Shown here: piece by piece, positions 21,960-33,499 of the stretch
Position numbering within the stretch: position 1 is the stretch's first letter
Layout of the letters: each line of letters starts with the position of its first letter
Assembly (NCBI GenBank): GCA_015680685.1
Contig: MNCI01033307.1
Span: 1-64,000, forward strand
DNA length: 64,000 nucleotides
From: Gnetum montanum
Lineage: Eukaryota; Streptophyta; Gnetopsida; Gnetales; Gnetaceae
Reading direction: 5' to 3'
Program-made: the position numbers and the translations under genes
Notes under the pieces: generated by a model
The model's input: only the letters and a program-made list of their open reading frames with translations
Database searches by the model: none
Told to the model about the DNA's origin: nothing

Positions 21960-23514
21960 CTCCTCCTTGGTTGCAATATTATTTGTTGTAAATAATTGTT
22001 TGATTTTTGGAAATGTACTCCACTTTGTAAACTAGATGATCGTTGCTTCATTCATTAGTTGGATGTGGAATTTGATCCTTGTAAACTTACTTTTACATAT
22101 TTAGATGGCTACCAATGATGAATATCAAAAACATTAAATATTAGTAAAAATTTGAAGTGGACTAGTATGTCTATATTATAGGAATTTGCAAATATCTTCT
22201 TTTTAACTTGGAAGAGCCTAATCTTTCTTAGCTATAATTTGGAATATTTTGGATGGTCCTCATCTTGTCTAACATGAATAAAAAATTGATCTCCATCATG
22301 AAATTCTAGTTGTCTATGATAACTATCATCATTTTCCTTATACTATAGATTACTTACCTAAATCTAATCTCAAACCTTCTCATGGAATTATATAAGATCC
22401 CCTAATAATTCATTTGGCATTGTTACCAATGTCTCTAAAACTTGTTTAGATTTGACATAAATAACTTTTAATGGATTCTTCCTAGTGCTATGATAGAGTT
22501 AAATATTATATAGGAATTCAACTTATGAGAGTTTTTGGTTCCATAAGCCAAGATGCTCCTTACATAGGCAATGCAACAAAGTTTCCAAGGTCTTATTTAT
22601 AACCTCTATTTACTCATCATTTTGGAGATGATAGGAATAACTATATTGTAACTTATAGTCATGTATCTTAATATCCTAATCACTTACAATGCTTTCTAAG
22701 ATGTCATGTAGCTTCACAATTTCATGGAATAATAATTTTGCTACCTTTTTACCATCATGGGTTTTATGACAAGGAAGAAAATGATACATCTTTAAAAATC
22801 TATCTAAAATAACCAAAATACGATTATTTCCCTTTTGAGCTTGTGGAATGCTAGAAAAAAATTAATACTAATATTCTACCATGGCTCTTCTAGAATTAGC
22901 AATGACTAATACAAACAATCATTAGTGGCTGTCCCTTTAGCATGTTGGCATATGAAGTAACATTCAATATATTTCTTCATCTACATTCTTATTCCTAGTT
23001 AATAAAATATCTTTATATTCTTTCTATGCTTTTCTTTTAGCTGATAGGAGCTAAAAGCCCACGTCTATATTCCTCATAAATTAACTTCTCACAAAGACTA
23101 CTTTGAAAAATGCACAATTTTTTATTTTTATAAAGTAGTTGGTTACAAACCTAATAATCATCTTTAGATTCTTATGGACCTACTTGGATCCCCTTTCAAA
23201 CTTTACTAAAATCTAGATCTTCATTATAACTGAAGTTTTCCATCTTTGACTCTTCCAATAAGAATGTGCTTATGAGACATGCTCATCTATTTAATGCATC
23301 AACAACTAGTTTTGGCAACCTTGATTATGTTTTATCATAAAGTTATACTCCTATAACTGCTTGACGCACTTAACATGCTTTCCACTTAACTTTGGTTTCC
23401 TTTGAATAAATTGCAAAGCATTATGATCTATAAATAATACAAATTTGTTTGGAAGTAGGTAATACCTCCAACATCTTAAGTCCTACAAGATGGCATAAAG
23501 CTCCTTTTCCTAAG
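21960..23514 (-). pseudogene. Chromovirus-like integrase and RNase H of element E
   Basis: Read on the minus strand, RNase H comes first (near 23500-23390: EKELYAIL, then FIDHNALQFIQRK). The integrase zinc region follows with the CxxCQxAKG signature (ECYFICQHAKGTATN, about 22965-22920). The core has ILVILDRFLKMYHFLPCHK and LHDILESIVSD (about 22850-22690). The C-terminal part carries FHDGDQFFIHVRQDEDHPKY and RKIRLFQVKKKI (about 22320-22180). These are typical of plant chromoviruses, unlike the other Ty3/gypsy copies here. The RNase H frame stops at 23514, exactly where D starts, and RT continues at 37403. Confidence 0.8.
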
Positions 23515-24411
23515 TGATGAAACAACAATAAGATAGGTTGTGTCGATGCATTAGCCCTATTAACATATCCTCATTGATGCATGTTATGATGTGTTGATGC
23601 AGATATGTCAATGCTAATGTAGTCATATCCTATATAAATACATGCATCCCTCACATTTAGGGCACTTTTCAATCATAGCAGTAGTTGAACTCTTGTAGTT
23701 TATTTTCTTGAAAGTTAGAGTATTTTTCCTCTGAGTGCCCATATTATGAATCTAAAACATTTTATGAAGTTTTATTCAAATACCATTATACTTAAACACA
23801 TTGCCATGGCAGCAATAAAATCAAGATTTCCTATATTCATTGCAATACTTCGACTAGCTTAGCTTTACTTTTATGTACTTTACTTGCATTTTTCATTATT
23901 TTTCATAATTAACTAATAAATATTATTATTATTATTAATCATAAACACGAGTACCACGACTTTGAGCATAACATGTTAATGCTTTGTAATACTAGCAGTG
24001 GGTATTTGGTATACCTAGTAATAGCCACTTGGTAGCCCAATAGTATTAATACTAGTTTGAGATGTGTTTGACAAGGAGGTACAATTACCTCATGTTAGGA
24101 TAGTTAATTATTAGATTAGCTGATTAGTTAGAAGATTAATTGTTAAAATTTTATTCAATCGTATAGACATTAGGATACAAATATCTTAGAAAATAATTAC
24201 AAAAATATACATAATATGCCTTAATTACATTTAATCATATGTATTGATAACACAGAAGTGTGAGTTAAGAAGATAAAAATCTTGCAACTACATGATTTAC
24301 TATTTATGAATATTGGCCACTTGGATAATCAAGTCTACAAAGTTTAACTAGATCACTAGTGAACGCTTTTGATTTGTATGGTTGGGTGTAGGAGATGTCT
24401 ATCACTAATCA
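23515..24411 (+). repeat. 5' LTR of element D
   Basis: It starts TGATGAAAC and ends cactaatca. U3 is about 116 bp with gatgcat/ttgatgc motifs; TATATAAATA is at 23631-23640 and an AATAAAA signal near 23815. It matches 36528-37402. Confidence 0.9.
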
Positions 24412-24412
24412 T

Positions 24413-24431
24413 TGACATCATTTCTAGGAAC
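24413..24431 (+). other. Primer binding site of D
   Basis: tgacatcatttctaggaac stands in the same position as the sites of A and G. It agrees with an eroded tRNA-Asp site, mostly by transitions plus one transversion. Confidence 0.6.
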
Positions 24432-24569
24432 TTAGTTTGACTAAGTGAGTGAAATATTGTTAACAAGTGAATTCATAAACTAGCATTTTAAGGAAAACAT
24501 AATGAAATATCTCTCATAATAATAATAATAATAACATTATCCTAAGGCATACTTATATCTATTTTTAAA

Positions 24570-27250
24570 ATGGCTTTTGCTCATAGGAAAGAATCTTCTC
24601 CACATGATGACAAAAATAATAGGCAATAAGAGAGGGTGCCAAAAACTATAAGTGAAAATCTTCAACAACTAAAAGTCTTTTACACCCATCAGAATCCTTA
24701 TTATTTAGAATTCACATTCATTATCCATCAAGGTGAGTAGTTATGTGGAGCGATATGGATGGTAACATTGTGTTACCTTGTGATTGATTTATTCCTACCA
24801 TGCTCAAGAAGTAACTCATGAGATTAGGTGTTGAAGTAGTGAGGCCTAAATGTGAAGTGATAGATCAAATCTCTAGGGATTAATAACCTACAGAAGTGTA
24901 GCTTTGCAAAGAAAAATGCATGGAGGATTTCTATGAAGCCTCCAAGGATAAGCACGTCCTAACACCATTTTTCCTATAGTAGCATAAAGAGAGCAAGGGT
25001 TTCATTTCTAGCCACTCTTAATATATAGATTCAAATCCCTTCTTTGAGGAAGAAACCTTTCACCAACATTTGTAGTCAACCTTGGAAAATCTTGGTGATG
25101 GGAAGACAAAGTCCAAAGACTAGGAAGCCTCAAAAGACCAATCTCATATTTATTCATTGATGGACAAGGAAAATGACAAGGAAAAGACAAAAAGATAAAA
25201 AGAAGGATCAAGATAAGGACAAAAAAAAGATAGACTAGAAGGCACCATTCTCATAGTCCTTCTTGTTCTTCACCCTCCTTAGTCTAAAACTTTGATAGGA
25301 GAAGCCATGACAGAGACAAAGATAGGAATAGTTAGGATTGTGATGGAGATGATAGGAGGTTCCATCATGATGATAGGACTAAGGATGGAAGTCAACAAAG
25401 AAAGGAGCAAGAACATCATCAAGAAAGGAGGCATAGCAGAACTCACCATAAGAGGCATGGTTATCATAAGGGTCATCATTGACATAATGATGATGATGAA
25501 CTATTTCTGGCCACAAGGAACATGCTAAATGTTTTAGAAATAGTTAGAGTTCCTACCAAGCATCAAAAGAATAGCAAGATTGAATGGTTGAATATGAATA
25601 ATATCCTCAAGCTTGAGGGGCATATAATGTAGATCCACAACATCATTTGCAAGCTTTTCATGATTCTTTTACCTTACAAAACATTGAAAATGATTGGTAG
25701 AAGTTAAAATTATTTTCAAGAATACTCATAAAAGAAGTAGAAAATTGGTTCCAATCTTTGCAACTGGAATTCATTCGTCGTTGGAGTACAATGTTAGAAC
25801 TATTTAATGACCAAGACCAAACATACTCCTGAGTTTCCAATTTGAGGAAGTATATCTAAGGATGAAAGTAAGGAAATCATGAGTCCTTGGATGTGGCCCT
25901 AGGCAAGTATTACTCTTTAATGCACCAACACCTAAGCAATGGGTTCTCTTAAAGGAAACAAATTCACCATGTCATAGATGGGCTTTAGAATAAAACAAGA
26001 GAAACTTTTGGGGTCTATGCCCATGGAAGAATTCTTGATATGAGACTCCATCATAGCCAAAGGCTAATAAAATAAATGGTCAAGAAATAAGGGGAGTTGA
26101 AAAAATGAGAGAGTATAGAGGTGTACAACAAATATTCCTTCATTTTTAAAAGAAAGATATGTTTCTATGATACAAAGGAGGATGCAACACTAGATGAAGT
26201 GATGCAAAGAAATATCTTGCCAATACAGAATTCTATCTTTGAAATAATGGCCAAGATGAATAAAATGTGGGACTCCTTAGATGAGAAGCTCCAAACTACT
26301 TTGAAAATTGTAAAGGAAAAGGCAGAGAAGGGAAGTAGTGAAAGAGATAGAAGGAGAAGAAGAGATATAGATAAGGGGTATCTACAACAAAAAGCTAAAG
26401 GTGTCATGGTAGATGAGGTTATAGATTTTGAAACCAATGATGATGGATGTGACATCTATTAGGAAGAAAATCCCAAGGGATGTTGTTTTGTGATGTTACA
26501 TCTACAAGAATTTGGAATGCATGCCTTGAATCCAAAATTTGTAAAAAGGTAACCACCTAGGAAATTACCTTATGCTCAATGTAACCTAAGGTATTAGTTC
26601 AACCAAACATAGTACTATCCAAGTTTAGCATCACCTCAATCTTAGGAGAAATATCAACAATGGCAACACCCATAGTCATGGAGGATTCCACCACCTAGAT
26701 AGCAATACCCTTACCAATAGCTAGTTTTCTATAGAAACTATGTCCAACAACTTGTGGCTCTACAAGTCACAACCATTTCAATTACCACTACTATCCTTCA
26801 GAATATCATTGAACTCATACTCTATGACCTAATGCTCCCTCTACACATCATCCTTCCTATACATCACCCAACTTTGCACCATTAAATACCACTTCCCTTC
26901 CACCTACTACATCTACACAAGGTAAGATTCCACTATAGCTATAGCAAAGAAATGTAACAAGATCTAATAAATTACAATTGGATAGCCATCCAAGTTGTTT
27001 TGAATCTAAACCTTGAAAGAGGGATTTCTTTAGGACCAACAGTCTACCAAAACCCTCACAAACATCTATGGTTGATAACCCTATATTCATCACTTCTAAA
27101 ATAATCATCAAGCCTCATTCAAATCAATTGTTCATCAATGTGCATACTATAATGTTGATCCATGTGATTATTGATTGGATCAAGGTTGGCCACCTTCCTA
27201 GTAAATGATATGATCTTGGAAGTTCCCTTATCTAATTTCAAATTTCCATG
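24570..27250 (+). pseudogene. gag pseudogene of element D
   Basis: The start is ATG 24570 (MAFAHRKESSPHDDK). The N-terminal domain contains LEFTFIIHQGE, as in A and G. A strikingly basic and His-rich linker lies at about 25290-25500 (HHDDRTKDGSQQRKEQ, then ERRHSRTHHKRHGYHKGHH, then DDDEL). The Gag core begins near 25585 (LNMNNILKLEG) and runs to about 25920. DTKEDATLDEVMQRNILPI at 26166 and a DDGCDIY motif near 26450 match G. The tail is Tyr/Pro/Gln-rich. Stops and shifts are frequent, and no CCHC knuckle was seen. Confidence 0.72.
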
Positions 27251-27700
27251 AATGATCCATGCAAGGCTCTCCTAGATTTAGGTTCTAGAGTAAATTTAAT
27301 CTCATAGGAAATGTAAAAGACCTGAAACCTTCTTCCATTAAAGAAATGCAACATCATACTAGAGCTTCTAGATCATTCTGTTACTATTTCATTGGAATTA
27401 GTGAAGGACATAGTGACCACCATCTATGGGTGGTCTTATCCTATAGACATCCTAGTGATCCATGTTGATAACTACAAGGGGAACTTCACTATTATAATGG
27501 GAAAGGCTTGACTTAGTACAATTGATACCAAGATGGGGATTGGAGATCTTTCCTTGGAAATTTCTAAGAAAAATAAATTTGGAAAATTAGAGAAGAAGCA
27601 AGTTCCATGCATCGCATACAATGACACATGGTGTCATTGTATGTGGAAAATATGGAACATACAAAGTACAACTATCAAAGCATGAAAAAATTATGTCAAG
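27251..27700 (+). pseudogene. Aspartic protease region of element D
   Basis: ALLDLGSRVNLIS near 27270 corresponds to the catalytic loop; DSG reads DLG. Later motifs (TTIYGWSYPIDILVI, DLSLEISKKNKFGKLEKKQV) match A and G. Several stops occur. It would be inactive. Confidence 0.7.
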
Positions 27701-27829
27701 ACATCTACAGTCCAAAAGTGGCTATATGTAGTAGTAACAAAATATGAGGATGCCTAATGGCTAAAAATGGGTGGTGGGGTAAATTCAAAAATATGCATGA
27801 AATAAATTGAAAGCCTCATGAGGGCTTAC

Positions 27830-29340
27830 ATTGAATACATGGGTGAAATAGAACAAATCAATAGCCAAATCTCCCATGTATAGACTGAGATGGATTTGGA
27901 AGAGTTGGAGATTATAAAATAGTTCAAACAAGAGCCCCTTGAACTAAAGGCCTTATCGACTTATCTAGAATATGCTTATCTTAATAACAATGAGCTGGTA
28001 ATCATGAATGCTTATCTTTCTCAAACAAAAAATAAGCTACTAAAAATAATTAACAAATGATTAATATTCTTTGCCTAGTCATATCATGAATTGACAGGAA
28101 TAGATCCAAGGATATGCTAGCATCATATCTACATAGACCCCTCCATCAAACCCAAATAATAGCCATAAACAAGATTGAATCCTAAGCTGAAGCAAGTTGT
28201 AAAAGATGAAAATGAATAGATTATTAAGGTAGGATTCATTTATCCTATTACAAATAGTAATTTGGTTAGCCCACTCATCATTGTACCCAAAAAAGATGGT
28301 AAATGGAGAATTTTCATAGACTACAAGCAGCTGAGTATGGTAACTTTTAATGATCACTTTCCATTGTAATTTGTAAACTAGGTGTTGGATACTATCGTAG
28401 GGCATGACTAATAGAGTTTTCTAAATGGTTATACTGGCTATAAAAAAATCCATATTACACTAGAGGACTAGGTCAAATCTACTTTTACAAATCCTTGAAA
28501 GACTTTTGCATATAAAAAGATGCCCTTTGGCCTATGTAATGCCACTACTACTTTCCTACATCTAGTACTTAGCATTTTCCAACAATAAATTAGTAGGAAT
28601 ATCAAAGTCTTCATGGATGACTTCTTCATTTATGGTACCACTTTTGAACAAGCCTTGGATCATCTTGAGAAAGTGGTGAAATGTTACATGGAAATAATCT
28701 TAAGGCTCAATTGGTAGATAAGTCATTTGATGGTCCAAGAGAGAATAGTCTTGGAACACATAATTTCAAAGAAAGGGATCAAGTTCGATTCAAAAAAAGC
28801 ATGGTTTATACAAAAATCATCAAATAACTTGAAATAGTAAAGGATGTGAGGTCATTCCTAAGACACACTAGTTACTATCATTATTTCATTGAGAACTTCT
28901 CCAAAATTGCCAAGCCATTAGTAGAATTAACCAAGAAGGATGCACCCTTTGGCTAGACCAAGAAATGTAAGCATGCATTTCAATAATTAAAGTAAAATCT
29001 CATAGAAACTCCTATTCTACATGTTCTAGATTGATCCACACCTTTTCACATTATGACGAATGCATCCAATTATGCATTAGAAGTGGTGCATACACAACTA
29101 GATGATCAAAAATGTCCATACTATATCCATGGTATGAGCAAAATCATTGTCGATGCACAAATAAATGATATCATCACTATGTGATTTAATACAAAATTTT
29201 TGTGCACACAAATGACAGTACTATTTATTTCCTAATGAACAAGCCAAAAATGAGCCCCCATGTTATATAGTGTTGGTAATTTTGCAAGAGTTTGATCTTA
29301 CATGATGGATAAAAAGGGAACTAAGAATGTGGTTGTTGAT
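27830..29340 (+). pseudogene. Reverse transcriptase and RNase H of element D
   Basis: RT motifs in order: VGFIYPI (28225), PLIIVPKKDGKWRIFIDYK (28270), FLNGYTGYKKI (28420), FAYKKMPFGLCNAT (28505) and the catalytic VFMDDFFIYG (28608), still intact. The thumb has HLEKVVKCYMEI. RNase H starts near 28990, with MTNASNYALEVV near 29053; its first catalytic Asp is Asn. About a dozen stops interrupt it; most correspond to Gln or Trp codons in the other copies. It is the most complete RT of this group here besides G. Confidence 0.82.
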
Positions 29341-30680
29341 CATTTATCACGATTATGATGGAATAACAAAGAGGATGAGAAGCTTGTATCTAATCAATTT
29401 TCAAATGAACTACTCTTTGCTAAATCCCTTGATGTTCAAACTTCTAGGGGTACCAACTAGTATGATGATTTTATCTCCTATCTTCTCACTCAAGAGACTT
29501 CATAAGAATGGAATCACAAGAAAAAATAAAAGCTTCTTTACCAAGCCAAGCATTACATGGAAATTCAAGGCAAACTTTACAAGGTTTGTACCAATAGCTT
29601 GGTGTGATGGTGTGTGCCTAATGCTGATTAATTACAGATCCTTCAAGATGCTCATGAAGGTACTTTTAGGGACCATTATATAGGCAAGAGGATGGCCACG
29701 AAGATCCTCATGATAAGATACTTTTGTCCTATCATTTTCAAGAATGTCCATCACCTTTTCCATTCATGTGAACATTGTCAATGAGATGAAGGAATGATAG
29801 CCTAAATGAAAGGATCTCAACAATGGATTCAACCACTAAAGCCCTTTAAGATCTAGGACATTGACTTCATGGGATTTATCATTCCCATGTCTAATGGAAA
29901 GACATATATGATTGTAGCTTTTGACTACTATACTAAGTGGGGTAAAGCTACAACCATCACTGATTTTTCATCGTCCACTGTAACACAATTTGTCTTAAAA
30001 AGTATGTGATGAGTGGCGAGGTACCCCTACACTCAACCATACNAATGGAACTCACTTTATAAGGGCTACTTTTTGAAAACTAATGCAACGCTTGCGGGTA
30101 TAACATAAACTAATAATACCCTATCACCCCTAAGCTAATGGTCAAGCCAAAGTTACTAATAGAGAGATAACCTTAATACTAACATGTACAATCAGTAAGT
30201 ATAGGAAGGACTAGAGCATCAAAATTAAAGATGCTCTATGGGCTTATAAATCCACATGGAAACTTTATATAGGGTACTCTCCTTATGAGTTAGTGTATGG
30301 AAAGTTACCCAAACTTCCAATCCAAGCTGAGCTTTGTACACTTTCTATAGTGTCTAAGCTTGACCTTGATCTTGATTTAGCATAACAAGAATGCCTTATG
30401 ACATTGAATGTGCTAAATGAAAATTGACAAGTAGCCTTAACTATGAATGAGGTACATAAGGCACATGTCAAAAAATTTCATAATGCATGAATAAGAAGAG
30501 TTAAGTTTCAACCTAGTAATAAGGTCTTCTACTAGAACCCCATGTATGTACCTTAGTATACTAAATTCCAAACATTATGAAAAGACCTTACATTATACAT
30601 GTAACTTTTCCTTCAGGTTCCATGCCCATCTATCATCCTTTAAGCCTAGAAAGACGAATATTGGTCAACATCTAACAAGT
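29340..30680 (+). pseudogene. Integrase of element D, interrupted by an LTR scrap
   Basis: The zinc region is near 29650-29790 (DAHEGTFRDHYIG, then CEHCQ). The core starts near 29850 (DIDFMGFIIPMSNGK). It breaks at 30006, where an inverted LTR end and an N are inserted, and resumes with NGTHF at 30044. The Glu of the third catalytic position is Lys (NGQAKV). The C-terminal part, with GPYxI-like and ILVNI motifs, reaches about 30670. Confidence 0.8.
30007..30043 (-). mobile_element. Inverted LTR end with a hidden gap (N) inside D integrase
   Basis: tgatgagtggcgaggtaccc and the following 16 bases are the reverse complement of the 3' end of an LTR of this family (compare 31712-31747). A single N follows at 30043, then integrase sequence resumes. 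The likely reading is a minus-strand LTR element or solo LTR inserted here, with its body lost at an unsized assembly gap. Confidence 0.75.
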
Positions 30681-30773
30681 AAAATATTTTCTTAGACCAA
30701 GAGTAACCTACAATAATAATATCTTAACATCCACACAAACACGCTCTATTTTTCAGATCTTCTCCTCTCAACT

Positions 30774-30790
30774 CTGTCATGGGCGAAATG
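30774..30790 (+). promoter_or_regulatory. Polypurine tract-like block at the end of pol (D)
   Basis: ctgtcatgggcgaaatgg lies at the same place as the block in A, F and G, directly after the integrase frame; here it is slightly eroded. Confidence 0.35.
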
Positions 30791-30968
30791 GCCATCCATG
30801 CTAACTTCTCATGAGGACTAACCCATTTTCACCCTTTTCGTTATACACTATACTTCATATTTTTTTTATTTTCTTGACTATTTTATCAATTATTTTATAT
30901 AATTTTCCTTTTCTTTCATCTTCTTTTTATATGGAATCTTTGATTTTGCAAATACTATTGTTCATACT

Positions 30969-31747
30969 TGATGAGCCACAATATTGCATATGCGATATCG
31001 TGTCCCATCTTATTATCTATAAATAAGAGGCAACTTCCCTTGTTTTAGGTAGTTAGACTTAGACCCTTAGCTAAACTCTTGCAGTTTTACCATTCTAGAG
31101 TTAAAATAGTTTCCATGTGCCCGCAGTAGGAGTCTTAAAGTGAATGGATCTTTATTCAAGCAAATTGTACCTGAGCACACATTTGTGTATGACAATAAAG
31201 ATGAACTTTATCATAAACCTTGTAGCATATGGACTAAGCTAAATAGTAATTAATTATTGTTGAATGTTTAAATGATTTCTTAGTTAATTAATCTCTCTCA
31301 ACCCTTGACTCTCCTAGTTAAGTACACTCAGTACGACCGCTTCGAGCATGTGTGTAGCACTTGGTAACCCAGTAACGATTAGCGTTTGGTAATCCCAATA
31401 GCATTGCACTGGTTCAGGATGTGTGTGGCAAGTGGGAACGGATACTAGTGTTAGGAACGATTAGAACTTAGTTAGTAAATAGTTAATGTAAGTTAGTCAC
31501 TTAGTTCTCTTCACCTTACCCTCTTAGCATAAGAAATTAAAAGGATAAAAGATATAAAAATCATATACCTCAAGCTTACTTAACCATAAAACCGTGACAA
31601 TACAAGTAAGTTTGGGAAGATAGCGATTGATTAACCTTAAGTGTTCCATTAGGGTGCGTAAGCACTTAGTCATTGGAGTTTGACCGGATCACACGTGAAA
31701 CACTTGTATTTGTATGGTTGAGTGTAGGGGTACCTCGCCACTCATCA
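30969..31747 (+). repeat. Solo LTR inside element D
   Basis: TGATGAGCC...CTCATCA is flanked by identical atact (30964-30968, 31748-31752). It matches the LTR of F (41134-41924), not that of D. U3 is only about 50 bp (cattgcatatgcgatatcg type) before TATAAATAA at 31018. It marks an insertion later lost by LTR-LTR recombination. Confidence 0.92.
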
Positions 31748-31752
31748 ATACT

Positions 31753-32998
31753 TGAAGTTAAAGAATGTAGACATTAATATAACAATTAATTTACTCATGG
31801 TCAAATTTTTGTCTTTGGAGTATGACCTCTATTAACAAGTTGTTAATTTTTTCATGGTAGTAAGAAATGAGACCACGATATTCATCCATTCCATTTATTC
31901 TATAGGGGCTCTACATCTTGGGAGCATGAGGTCTTTCCAATTGAAACTAAAAGTAATAAATGATTTGCCTTCTTAATGATCTCAAAAGAGACTAAGATGG
32001 AATAAAAAGGATGTGACTTTAAGGGGACTTGTTCTATTCTATTCCCAACCTCTTTCTTAAGTTTTATGATTCTTCTTCATTGATCTCTTACCACTCCGAC
32101 TATTGATCATTAAAGCAAGTACTTCTTTGCATGGTGTGGTTCTCCTTAAGAAAAACAAGCATAGAAATTCAAAGAACATTCCTTAGACACAATAATGGAC
32201 TACAAGCAATATCTATGGGATTAGAAAGACATGTTACCATGCCTAAAGGCACCCCTCTAACTAAGGCTTTTTGTATCTTCGCTCTTCTCTTATCTTCTTC
32301 TCTTATATTGATGGTTGTCCTTTGGGAATTTTCATGAATTCTTGATGGTTGAAGAACCAAGATATGGCAAGGAAAAGTCACTAAAAATGAATTGGATTGA
32401 TCTAAACTAAGGATGGAATGGTATCATATCATCCTAATCATAAACTTCATAAGGATCTCATGTAATCCTAATATAGATCATATACCTACCATTTTTTCTC
32501 TCTACAATCATTCTCAAACCATAACCTACCACCCCACTACCTTATGTTATGGTTAGTTGATGCATTTTTTACAAGGATCCCATAATCTTGCAAAATTTGC
32601 TCCATTAGGTATGAGTATTACCCTGAAATGATCATTAATCATCCTTGGTGCCTACTAGCTTCTTGGGGTAAGGGCATGCAATGGAATTTAGGACATATGC
32701 CTACTTTCAGAAGGACCCCCTTGCATTCCTTTTGGTCTCCCTTAAGTTAAAATTTCTATCCATCAGTCATTTGCACATTCAATTGCATCAACGTATATTT
32801 GAACATGAATATTTGCTTAATTTTGGCATTTTACATTCCTTCAAAATTATTTAATTCCTTTTTCTCAAGCATACATGATCCTCTTCTATGTTTTTGCCAT
32901 CTTTCTACATCTTTCTAGCTTCCATTGGGCTCTCATTTCATTTCAAAACTTACCAAAATTTTTCCATTTTCCAAATGCCAAACATTACTATGAACAAC
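31753..32998 (+). other. Conserved post-pol spacer of element D
   Basis: It is the continuation of D's spacer after the solo LTR. It shares blocks with A and G, for example gactttaaggggactt near 32020 and ttagaaagacatgttacc near 32220. Apart from the small frame at 32131 no coding signal was seen. Confidence 0.6.
32131..32337 (+). pseudogene. Small conserved post-pol reading frame with a membrane helix (D)
   Basis: This uninterrupted 68-codon frame reads MVWFSLRKTSIEIQRTF, then GLQAISMGLERHVTMPKG and a hydrophobic end IFALLLSSSLILMVVLWEFS. The same peptide pattern appears at 10387 (A) and 58124-58385 (G). The basic/amphipathic start and single hydrophobic helix would fit a small membrane protein. 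It is the only copy without a stop, but it is short, so chance openness cannot be excluded. Confidence 0.4.
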
Positions 32999-33000
32999 TA

Positions 33001-33076
33001 CATCAATGCAGCCCTGTTGATGCAATGAGATGAGTCAATGTATCCCTATCCATGTATCATAAAAATAGTATAATTA
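33001..33076 (+). promoter_or_regulatory. U3-like palindrome and TATA-like box before ORF X (D)
   Basis: catcaatgcagccctgttga with the following tg forms arms catcaa/ttgatg around tgcagccctg. It resembles the gatgcattagccc and ttgatgc units of D's own U3. A TATA-like tataatta follows at 33069, then the conserved leader (tttttagagtccacaaacc). Confidence 0.5.
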
Positions 33077-33221
33077 CACATAACACTTCCATTTTTGCAT
33101 CATTTTTCAAAGAAGCAAAAGGAGTTTTTTCCATTTTTAGAGTCCACAAACCTTCCATCCACCTTAACTTTTCAACTGCTAACCCAATTTAGCTTGTTTC
33201 TTGATCCTCGCACTACCAAAG

Positions 33222-33499
33222 GTAAGCCCTACATCGTGGGTGACATAAACATTTGATTTCTAGTGAGTTTTTTTTTTTTTTTTGAATTTTTCTAAATCTT
33301 CATGATCAACCCATTAAAATAATATTTAAACCAACTACCATAAATGATTAAGACCATCACATAAACTTCACTACATAACAAATAAAATAATTTTAAAATA
33401 GTCCAACCAATCAAGATCACACGCAAAACCAAACATAACTTAATATAATGAAAAAATATCATAATGACTAAGGGTTATGTAGTAAAAAGCTAATCATGG
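33222..33499 (+). other. Predicted 5'-UTR intron before ORF X (D)
   Basis: The donor is accaaag|gtaagc. The acceptor position reads aatcatgg, aligned with gatcatag of A, so the AG has become GG; the downstream ATG is also lost. The length agrees with A and G. Confidence 0.5.

Noticed and set aside
21482-23514. Treating E as another copy of the A/D/G group
   Set aside because: Its integrase C-terminus, CQxAKG motif and RNase H differ and are chromovirus-like; orientation is opposite.
26165-26455. Ser/Leu-rich minus-strand frame at 26165-26455 with apparent membrane helix
   Set aside because: It is opposite the Glu/Lys-rich gag segment of D (26121-26462), whose equivalent is found in G.
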